A stretch of 64,000 nt of DNA from Apostichopus japonicus. Its lineage: Eukaryota > Echinodermata > Holothuroidea > Aspidochirotida > Stichopodidae. Position 1 is the stretch's first letter. Each line of letters begins with the position of its first letter. Of the stretch, positions 33,488 through 43,720 are shown one piece after another. The notes under the pieces are model-generated. The model worked only from the letters and a program-made list of their open reading frames with translations. It did not search any database and had not been told where the DNA came from. The stretch lies in contig NC_092580.1 of assembly GCF_037975245.1 (NCBI RefSeq), positions 13,734,501 to 13,798,500 of the forward strand, read 5' to 3'. The position numbers were made by a program, and so were the translations under genes.

Positions 33488-33951
33488 TAAAACAAAAGCA
33501 AAATAATTAATCGTCGTGTGGAGCTGTTTGCATCAAATGCATTTGTGGTACGGTGCACCAGGGAACAACTCCCAGGGTGCACCATGTCTCGAAAGCACTA
33601 TACAGACATTAATAACATTATATATGCAGGATGCTTTGTACGTTATGTCTCTTTAATTTCAATCCAACCCACCGCCATTTGCGCTTCTTGTTAATCCATA
33701 TACAATTCGATGGAAAACTTGTTAGTTCTTCCAGATATCAACTGTTATAGGCGTATATAAACTTATAGATTAATAGCATTTTGAATTTGGACTTCCGATT
33801 ATAAAAGAAATAATCTTCCGGTTGAGTTGTTAAACATTCGAAGGGAAGGAAACGTGCAGGGCAAAGTAATATCCGTCATGGTAAACCACACTTAGCATTA
33901 ACGATCATCCTATCAGAGTCAATAGGCTATGATTTCAGACGAAACATTTAT

Positions 33952-34052
33952 TTAGGCTCGGTCCAGGGGTTGGAAATACATCTCCCTGTATAAACTTGGT
34001 TTAATAGCAGAACCTATAACGTGTATCCCTAGCAGTAGTCCTAATTAATATC
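33952..34052 (+). repeat. Degenerate repeat copy, related to 31442-31563
   Basis: See the entry at 31442-31563. Sits immediately left of the MITE at 34102. Confidence 0.5.
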
Positions 34053-34101
34053 AGTTTTGTCTCTACTAGCTTGCTCTCCCCCTGGCCTTGATATATCACT
34101 C

Positions 34102-34409
34102 CAGGCGCGTAGCCAAGGGGGGGGGGGGGCGAAGGGGGCGGCCGCCCCCCTTGAGCATATTCTATTTTGTTTTAATGTTTTTAGTATCTCTAGTAATTTC
34201 AAAAGAGAAAATGCTAAGATGCAACTAAGAAGGCCCGGGAAGTGCCATTTCCAGCGATCTGGGAGGCATCTTCAGCCAAAATTTTCTTGTACGCTTCGCG
34301 CCGATTATGGTGGCGCTACGCTTAGATAGTTTGCAATGCCGTATCTATGGCTCTGATAGTTTGCCTACATTTTCGCCCCTCCCTTGGCAAATTCCTGGCT
34401 ACGCGCCTG
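34102..34409 (+). mobile_element. hAT-like MITE, copy 2
   Basis: Same ends as copy 1 at 25836-26135 and the same orientation. Internal sequence is closely similar, with small indels and a short extra segment near 34340. Right flank GTTTGACA equals the left flank of copy 1. Confidence 0.8.
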
Positions 34410-34417
34410 GTTTGACA

Positions 34418-35777
34418 AAGGTACTGCCGTAGAAAGACATACCCAACTTCCATTCCCGTATATATTAAAAGTGACAGGTTATAACGTCATATGATCATTT
34501 TATTTTATTTTCCCGTACTTCGTCGAATTGTTGTCATATATGTTCTCCACATTTCCATCAAAACTAGTTTTGACGTTTGGCTGCAACACCGAGTCATTAA
34601 ACAGTTTATATGCACTTTTCGTTAGTCTTATCGTAAATTTCAAGAAAACCACGGTACTAAGTGACAATTCTTTTCGTTAAATATTCCTCATTTGCGACTC
34701 ATTCAATCATTTTTGATGACGTAACCTTCTCAACTCTTTAGACCGATAAGCAGGATAGGGAGAGAAGGCTTTGTATATATATACAAGAATTATAGGGAAA
34801 CCGCCATAACCGTCGTCTGACACGGACTATAAATTCGCCCAATTATAAGAGTGAAAAGGCGTTTCACCCTCCACCCTTCCGTACTCCAAACATCTGTCCA
34901 ATCATCTTACACCTATGGTCTGAATGATACAAACAAGCCTATAACAATTTTGAAAAGGAATTACTATATGTGAAAGAACGTCTACTCAAACATATTTATG
35001 TTTCTTCGTCGGATATGGAATCATGTTCCATTTGATAGATTTATTAGATTGGACATTTTGTTGATGCGTCATTGGATCAGTATTACATAATAAATAAATG
35101 CAGTCAACTGAATTGTTCCATTGTTTCGCCATCATGGAGGCTAACGATATACCTTGTACATAATATCAACAACATGTATATATCTGGACGTCTCACTGCG
35201 CAGTAGAAACGTATTCATACTTTGACCAAAGCCTATACTCTATGCTACTATATAGTACGTATACACTAGATTAAACAATTCGCTATTTTAGTAGATCTAT
35301 ACCCTTGGTCATGATACCACTTTGGATAACTCGATCAGTACTATTAAAATGATAACTAAATCCTAATCGACTACATGCTTAACCACTTTTTATTTGTAAC
35401 CATCTCTTTGAAGTGCCCTGTATTCTTATATTGGAAACAATTTTTGTATTTTTGAATTGCTTGTCAAATGACCGTCTGCAAGCGAGTCAATAAAGAAGAT
35501 TATGTCAAATGTAGATCTATGTATTTCTTTAAATCATACAATGCAACCTTATGTATCCACAGAAGGCCAGCTTTTACAAAGACCAACTAATGGGCCGCTT
35601 CTCGAGGTCATCAGAGCAAAACGTTACCCCTACGGATGATATCCTTTCATATATACATCTATCCCCATGCACCCTTCCTTATCACGGTGATACCCCTAAC
35701 GACATGTAAGCTTAGTCTCAGATATCGAAAAGTATAATAGCTCCCATTGTATAATCAGCGAACCTGGACAGCTCTAC
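34418..35777. other. Intergenic sequence 3' of the GPCR
   Basis: No coding exon recognised. A TTTATT at 35389-35394 (AATAAA on the minus strand) is a possible polyadenylation signal for the GPCR, about 385 bases past its stop. Confidence 0.35.
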
Positions 35778-36971
35778 CTAGTTTGCAGTATCTTCGGTGA
35801 AGAATCGCGAGACTGTTTCAACTTGAGAAGGATCTTTCGTAGACCTAAAACAGAACAATTTCATCAATGCTTCACGATATCGTGCACTCATGGCTGCGTA
35901 TAGGAATGGGTTGATTGCGGAATTCAAGTACAAAATTACGTAAAAAATATCGTCGACCAATGTTGATTCACCTGAGCGCCGTGCTGTCGCTTGATAAAGA
36001 TGGAGAGGTGCCCAACAGCATAAATACACTACTACGAAAAAGATGAGATTTCTCGCAGCTTTCATTGAACCCTGGTACTTTCTCCTACTGATATCTCTCT
36101 TCGTATTCACGTCATCTCTTAGTGTGTTTCTGTTCCAATTAACTGTATCGTTAGACACTACCTTTTCTTCACAAGTCACACCGGTAAAAGACGTTGACCT
36201 AGTCGTACGTGCTTCCGGTTCACTGTCACTTATTTCATCATCCATTCTTGATTCTCTGATCTCCAAATCTAGTTCTACGTTGGCAGTGGCATGATGTGCC
36301 CCGTTCGATTTTTTTATGTATGGAAGTTCCATTTGTCTGTTTTCCATCGATGATAAATGAATCTGTAGTTTAATGACAACTACAGTATTGATGATAACTA
36401 ACGTAGCAAGAGGTAGGATGATTTGTCCACCTAAATATACGAGAAGGTAAGCCACATTGAAGTCTCCGTTTCCATTGAAGAGCAATGTTGCTCTAACGAT
36501 CATGAAAAATAAGACATACGAAGCTGTGAAAATCCATGTGGCTGTTATGATCTTCTTATTAGCCCTGTGAGTTTTGAACTGATGGTAACGAACCGGTCTT
36601 GATATTAATTCATAACGGTCAACACTCATAGCGATCACAAGCATTACCGACACGAAAGGCAGAAGGTAATTCATGTAAAGCAGTACCAAAAAAGTCCACA
36701 ATTGGACATGAACGAGATGCGATGGCCATATGAGATAAATGGTATGATAAGGAATAGTGATAGTACCGACCATGAGATCAGACAGAGCCAAGTTAAGAAT
36801 GTACATATTAAATGGCAACTTACGTACTTGGGGAAATCGAACGTAAGCTAAAATAACGCAGGAGTTACCAAGGACAGTAACCACGGCAACGATTATGTAT
36901 ACCGATATTAAAATCACTTGGTCAGTGGAAGCAGCTGAATAATCATTGCTTGAAGTATTAACCGATTCCAT
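35778..36971 (-). CDS. Orphan class A (rhodopsin-like) GPCR, amine-receptor-like
   Basis: Intact single-exon ORF of 397 residues with seven hydrophobic helices: GN at 35-36, LALSD (Asp65) in TM2, DRY at 118-120, Trp146 in TM4, Pro187 in TM5, CWAP at 319-322 in TM6 and NPFLY at 354-358 in TM7. N5 in NTSS is a glycosylation site and FCF at about 373-375 a likely palmitoylation site. The third loop is long and acidic/basic (about 205-305), as in muscarinic, histamine and other amine receptors. Position 3.32, Asp in amine receptors, is Asn101, and position 3.25, normally the disulfide Cys, is Phe94; the second extracellular loop also lacks Cys. The ligand therefore cannot be assigned, and binding of a biogenic amine in the usual way is doubtful. 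Confidence 0.88.
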   Translation of the reverse strand: MESVNTSSNDYSAASTDQVILISVYIIVAVVTVLGNSCVILAYVRFPQVRKLPFNMYILNLALSDLMVGTITIPYHTIYLIWPSHLVHVQLWTFLVLLYMNYLLPFVSVMLVIAMSVDRYELISRPVRYHQFKTHRANKKIITATWIFTASYVLFFMIVRATLLFNGNGDFNVAYLLVYLGGQIILPLATLVIINTVVVIKLQIHLSSMENRQMELPYIKKSNGAHHATANVELDLEIRESRMDDEISDSEPEARTTRSTSFTGVTCEEKVVSNDTVNWNRNTLRDDVNTKRDISRRKYQGSMKAARNLIFFVVVYLCCWAPLHLYQATARRSGESTLVDDIFYVILYLNSAINPFLYAAMSARYREALMKLFCFRSTKDPSQVETVSRFFTEDTAN

Positions 36972-39900
36972 TTTGTGTCCAAAAACATGAGAAAATATAT
37001 ATATATATATTTATTTATTGGAACTCTCTATGCTTTGTTAAAAATAATTCAACTTTAAGTCTGTGCCGTATATCGCAATCCAGAAGACGAAAAAGAAGTA
37101 GCAGAAGTCTCACTCAAGTTAGCTTGTCGTATATATACAACGGTAGGCTATACGTAAAATCCAATGATGTAACGATATATAGGCTTTCAATGAAAGAAAT
37201 GTATTCTCGAATTTCAAGAGATATTGTCGTATAGCAACGTCTTAATATCATCAGGAAAATTTCACCGTATCTATATATATTGAATATACACACAGCCTCA
37301 CGAACTTCTCAGGACTCGATAATAAGTTCAAGTTAAAGTTGTGAAACAATCACATATTTATATATAGGAAGTTTCCTTGTTTTAAATCTCATAGAATAGT
37401 TCGGCACTTTATACTAGATGATCTGTCCGGCGGATTTTTTGTCCATTTCGAGACATCCTTCCCCCATTTTGGCATTATTAGCGGAGGTTTTACACCAAAG
37501 ATATTTAATGCTGCAACTCTCTCGGGGCTTTGCACCTGCCATTGTTCAGGCCTACATAACGGATATTAAAAAAGGTATAGACCTATATTAAACGACGATC
37601 TATGAAATCAATTAACAAATGACAGCGAGTTTTATTCACTTTTATAATCCCTCGTATGTAGCTGCTAACAAAAGATGCCTTCCCACTTAAGCAATTAATG
37701 TGACCTCAATTTTAGCGAAATACGAAGAGATTTCCCGTCAGTTAAACGGTAAGTTATGTATCAATCAAAGGGACTCCCTGATGGGCATTTTTTAATAAAA
37801 AGCAATTACATATTGAAATCTTGTGAAGTTTGGTGAGACAAACAATAGCTTTAATTGTTATATCGCCTCCATATATCAAAATTGCGGCTCAAGGTTGCAG
37901 ATGAAGATATTTCAGTTTTGTATTTAATTTTATTTTATTTCAGTTGACGTTCTACGTCTAACTAAGTGGCTCCTTTTGAGAATATTAAAATGACAACAAC
38001 CAGCATTCCTGTTACAATTGATAATAAATCAGACAAGGTTTAATTTATATTATATAAGTTTTGGATCACTGCAGTAGAACAAGATTTCTGATGATGCTTA
38101 GTGTAACCTTGACAGTTTCTCAGGATTTCCCCTGCCCAACCCCCCCCCCACCCCAGAAGCGAAACTCAAAACATTTTCAGTGCCGTATTCCGATCATATT
38201 TCTTTAATGATTTGCAATTTTTTATTGTCTAAATTCGTTTACTTCGGTAATAATATGTAGGGTATATTTATTATATATAGCCAGGTTTGATATCACTGTC
38301 AGCAGTTTCTTTTTGGTTTGTTTTTTTGATTGCGGAAGTTTATGTATTGAGGCCAACACTGGCTTCATTGAAAAGTTTATTACTTAACTTTTTTTATATC
38401 CATCCTTCATTTCACCTCTTTGCTAATATCTCAAAGTTTGTGTTCCAATCAATTATGAGAAAGAAGAAAAAATGGCGAAATAATGCCGGACCTTTTATTG
38501 GTTAGGTCCATCAATAGCAAAAAGCGAAATTCAAAGTAACAGTTATAGCAAACCATGGAACGTCGACAGTTGATTTATTGCACGATGAAATGAAATGAAA
38601 CTTTCGTGTTACAATAGAAGTGCAGTAATGAATCATGTATAGCATGTTTCTGATAGAGTCTAGAAAGTTGTTTACAATGAGCATCAAAAAAGGTTGTGTT
38701 GATTAGTCAAAAAGAAAGGTATGGATTCATTTAAACTGGTTTTTAGCTCAGCTGAAAGTTTTAAGATGAGCTTTATATGCGATCATCTGCCGAAATTCTG
38801 TCACTTTTTGTCTGCACTGTGTTTGATTAACTGCCAATTCGTCATTTTTTTTTTCCTCTCGCGAGTTCATACATATTTTCAACAAAGAGTACCTCAAGTG
38901 TGGTCTAAGAGGACAGTTCCGCCATGGAGAGCTCTTCATTGTATTTTTGTTAAGTTCACAACATTTCGCATGGTAGGCCTACAGTGTACTCTCGAAGGTG
39001 CGGGTAGGGAAGACTAACGCTGCTAATTCAATTATTGTTGTTGAACATGCACTACACATATGCATCGCAGTATATAGTAGGCCTATCACTCTTTGTGAAT
39101 GACACAGTTCTTATAGCAAGTCGCAGTGTACGTGCATGGAGGATCGATCGAAAGTTTATCTTATATTTAAATTATTATTTTTCCTTTTGGACCCCCCCCC
39201 CTCTTCTTCAAGTCTATGTTCATTTATACATCCCTACGGTCGCTATCGGTATCCAGCCACAAACTCTTTGTATCGGTGGAATATATATCTGTAAAAGTGT
39301 TATCGACAACGGACTTAGGCCTACTCGTCGGATCAGTGAGTTGCTTGTAAGTATCAATTATGTCTCAAAATTTCGATTCGTTTCAATCCTCCAAGTTCAA
39401 CTGTCTATCTCCAACTGTTCGCATCAGTTTTAGCTTTAAATCATTGACAATATCGGCAAGTTTAGGACCGGCTCACCCAACACGCCGTCACTGAAGCCTG
39501 CCACGCCGGTTATAGTAACATGTAAATCTCTATTAGTTTATATTTAGGTCACTATACATGTGTCATCCAATCCAGCTTGTCTGTAAACTCTTCACTAGTG
39601 TAAAATATACAGCAACATGGTATATATAGAGTCCACCAAGACTAGCTAAGTAAAAATGCAGGACAAAGAAAAATATAAACTTGCAAGTCTGCCCAGTTTC
39701 GCCAAGTTTTTAATCATGCTGAAGATCAACAAATAATATTATGATTATAAACATTTCGATTAATAGATAGAGCCGTTCAGTGCCCAATAGTGCCGATCGT
39801 ACAATTAAAACGAATGAAAACAAAGTTTGGAAATGATGGTTATCATAAATTTAGCTTTTTAGTCCTATTTAGCCTTCAAACTTTTCAAAATATGTTTGAT

Positions 39901-42900
39901 TTTCATTTTCTCCCATTTTTTCTTCAATACGTACCGATTTTTGACATATATAATCTAGACTATGATGCCAAATTAAATGACGCATGTACTTTCTGGCAGT
40001 AGTAACCATGTCTAGTGACCTCACATATTCGTTGTGGGCCATTGACTGCATCACGCGTGTACTTCACTGATCTAGTATGTTATGAGTTATGTGTTTTTTT
40101 GTTGCAAAGTAATAACACAACAACTACTACCCGATAGCGTTAACAGCCGTAGAAACAATTTCCTTTTTCGTTAACAAGGTGGTTTGTCTAATGATGCTGA
40201 TGTAAATGGTGAGCAACATTTTGTGTCAAATATGATAAGAAACTTCTAATTCAATCTGATGGACATATATGTTAAAATGTTGTGTAGTGGATCGTGGCTG
40301 TAAACTTATCTAGGAAGTCGGATAGGCTAGGTAACATGGGTACTAGATTCACGAAAAGGTAACCGCCGACAATAAATAATGAAAAAAAGTTACATCATAG
40401 AATTGTCTACTAATATTCCTTTAGCCAAACGCAATCCATTTCAGAGCCAGGTTTATGCTATTGTCATTGTTCTGGGATAATTCAGTTTCAGTCAATATAC
40501 CAAATGTAAGCCTATGTCGACTTCAAGTCTTTAGTACTTTTCTTGCTAGTAGTAGTACTAGGCCTATAGTACTACTACTACTAGCTTAGGCCTAGGCCTA
40601 TGTAACCTTGGGTGTAACTGAGAGTAACACAAAACCTAAGTTGTAGGCTTAACCATCACTCAACTAGTAAGCCTATTTAGACATATGTTTGTCAAATAGT
40701 GGAAGAACGAAAAGAAAAATATGTCCTAGGTAGAAACTTTTGGGGAGTATTTTGTTGCTGTTGTACATGACATTTTGATTGTCAACATAATTGATCTGCT
40801 TTATTGGCTCCAATTATAGCACAATATAGCTAGAAAGTTTTGTGATTAAGTAATCAACCTGCCACAGTCGTAAAACGGCCTCAGGCTATACAATTAGCCT
40901 GCATAGCTCCTTAACACCATTTGGTTCTTTGAGTAAAAACTGTGTGGAAATATGTTCATGTCTACAGTGTAGTTAATCATACAGTATTCACACAAAGACC
41001 CTCATACAAGAAAAATATGTGGCAAGCATTGCAGACTAATTGGTGAAAAGAGGTCATTGTACGACCAAGGTAGGTCGATTACGTAATCTCAAGAAATGTT
41101 TCTATGATAGAGTGCTATAGTTGGGGTCTATATAGCAGACCTTTAAAATTGTACCCAAGCCATATCAGTTTTCTGTATTGTAAAATATAAATACTAACTT
41201 CTCATTTCTATTCTTAAATGATGCTAAATAGTCTAAGCATTGCTTGTCAAGAAAATATATATTCTCAATATTGCAGTGTTAAAGTTAAGGAATATTATTT
41301 ACTCCAGTCCTTGTAACACTTTAATCCCATACTGCATATATGTGGTGCTCATTTTAGATCTGATGGAAGAAAGAAGGAAAAGCTGTTGTTGCCTGGGCAG
41401 AGGCCTAAGTTCAGTGGTTCTCCCTCCCCTTTAAAGAACATTACTTTGAAGGGTACCAAATTTGAAGCTAAAAGCAATATTTAAAGGCCTACTGTACAGT
41501 ATACCTTATTGTACAATCAGAATAGTTGAAGTATTGTTACTCTGGACTAAATATTGCCTTTTCTGTGCTCAAATTGAAGTAGCCAGATGGATATATCCCA
41601 GTTGAGCATATATTTGCACTGTGTTTATTACAATTGTTGGAACGACCCAAAAATCTGGACATGTTTTAAAAACTTTGTAAATCCAACCAAAGACTCTTAA
41701 CGTAACATAGAAAAAGAGGACAAGTCCAAAAAAATCTAAACGTTCCTGGTAACCTTTCCTGCCTGTACATGTGTTTGAACATAGTAATATATCTATGGTT
41801 CACTTTGATATTTACATGATGTCATAAATTCAGACAAGAAAATGATCAACTGGCATAATTTGTCAGGGGCATTGGAAGGGCACAGCTACTCTGAACATAT
41901 AATAACAGTGGCATTCAGGCTGAGAAAGGTTCATGCACATGAGAGAAAACAGACATAAACCAAAGGTCAAAACAATTTGCATCATTTGTTGTCATTCTTG
42001 AAAACATGAACATCGAATCACTTATTACTTTGTTGCAAGTAACTTAATAATTAAATATTAATCCAGAGATGAACTGACGGAAAGACCTGATAGGCCTACA
42101 TCGGTTTTAATGCATTTATGGAGTATGGACCGACATGTTATATAACTTTATGTTCTATCATAACAAAATATGTTGTTGACTGCCCATTTTGTTATACCAA
42201 ATATTCTCATTTTGGCCATCAAATGATATCCCTGGGACGTAATACACCGACTACATGATGGTCTTATACATGTGGGAAATGTCTTCATTTTCGAATTTCC
42301 GCACAAACATTTTAGCCGACACCTTTTACTTTCCGTGCATATCCACTGCTTCCTTTTGAGTTCCTTAGCAAACAAAAACTGTCTGGTGTACACAGGCTTG
42401 TTTGTGTAAAACACAATGGTTAGTTTTTAGACTTGGAAATCTAAAACCAGAATGCATTTGCTTTATACCCTTGTTGTGATCCACCTTCCACCACTGCTTA
42501 CTATTCAAGACATTTTTTAACTTTGCATAGCTTGTACCGTAGATCTACCTGTATGCAGTGGGCTGGTTTAGTAGTGTTTGCAAATGTCATTTAAGGTCAA
42601 CATAGATGAAAATACTATCACTTACAAAGTGCAGCCTTGTTCAACTTATTAGGTGCTAAATATTCCCTTTGTCTGCACATTAAGGCTATCAAATTTGGTG
42701 GATGTCAAGGTCAGCCAAAGTCACATATACTTATAGTCTTATATACTGTAAGTAGAAACCAGATCTGAAAGAGTAAAGCTTGGTTGAACTTTGTACTTGA
42801 ACGGTAGGCCTAGACCCGCATTAGTTAGTGCAAGAACCTTGCTGATCACTTGAGGTCAATGACTGCCAAAAACAATAAATAAAGTGTTAGCAGTGTTATA

Positions 42901-43131
42901 CTGTTTGTTGCTCTCATATAAAACGTGGTAAGGAACCTCTGTCAGTTGGCCTTCTGGTCTTTACATGGATTTCTCCCCTTTCCTTTTTTCTTTACCTTTT
43001 TTATTCTCTATTCTTCTTCATCAGTACTGTACCTTTTGCTTGCTATCCGGCCATTGATGTTTATTCTCAAGCAAAAAAGCTGATGGGATTTAGCAGACTT
43101 TAAGGAATTGACTGACAGATAATCTGTTATC
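36972..43131. other. 6.2-kb intergenic region
   Basis: No convincing gene. Contains short homopolymer and simple AT tracts (36994-37010), a C run at 38139, and scattered short ORFs. A minus-strand frame near 42270-42414 has the spacing FLFAKELKRKQWICTESKRC, a faint FLYWCH-zinc-finger resemblance, but the His pair is missing. Confidence 0.4.
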
Positions 43132-43619
43132 ATGACTCCCTATGCCTTCTTTGCTATCGGGATGGTGATGGTGGGATGTTGTTCTAATGTTGTGTTCCTG
43201 GAGTTATTGATCAAGTAAGTTCTTATGTATTTATTTTGCTTTTTTGTCACAGTACCACCTAAGAGCAGTTTCTTTTTAATACCCATCGTATGGATTGATT
43301 CCTTTCAACATTGTTTCATATTGGAGTGACTCCAGACATACAAAGACATTGATCTAAAATGTTATGAACAGCAAACATATAAATACCTCCTGGCTAAGCG
43401 TTGAGCATACACATAAGATATGTGGCAGGTGTTGTATGTACAGTAGTATCTACAGTACAGTACATTAGGTAAATAATTAATATGAACATTATAATTCATC
43501 AGCTTCAAAACTGCTGTACCAAAAGTAAACACTTCTAGTACAATTACTTTCAGTCACGTCAATTGTTTGAAGTTCCAAAGTACAGAATCATTGTTCATTA
43601 TATATAGATACATATATAA

Positions 43620-43652
<33 letters not shown>

Positions 43653-43673
43653 ATTATATATATATATATATAT

Positions 43674-43720
<47 letters not shown>

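Larger units (their letters stand above)
25836..34409. mobile_element. Possible composite hAT-type unit bounded by two MITEs and an 8-bp direct repeat
   Basis: Two same-orientation copies of one MITE (25836-26135 and 34102-34409) form the ends. The left outer flank is GTTTGACA (25828-25835) and the right outer flank is the identical GTTTGACA (34410-34417). The inner flanks (ATACAGGC and TATCACTC) match neither the outer flanks nor each other. An 8-bp duplication is the size hAT transposases make. The simplest readings are transposition of the whole 8.6-kb segment as one unit, or recombination that placed the segment inside a single inserted MITE. The segment contains the complete VWFC receptor gene at 28198-31875. 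Confidence 0.45.

Noticed and set aside
42148-42414. Minus-strand ORF with faint FLYWCH zinc-finger spacing
   Set aside because: The terminal His pair is absent and no neighbouring exons support a gene.
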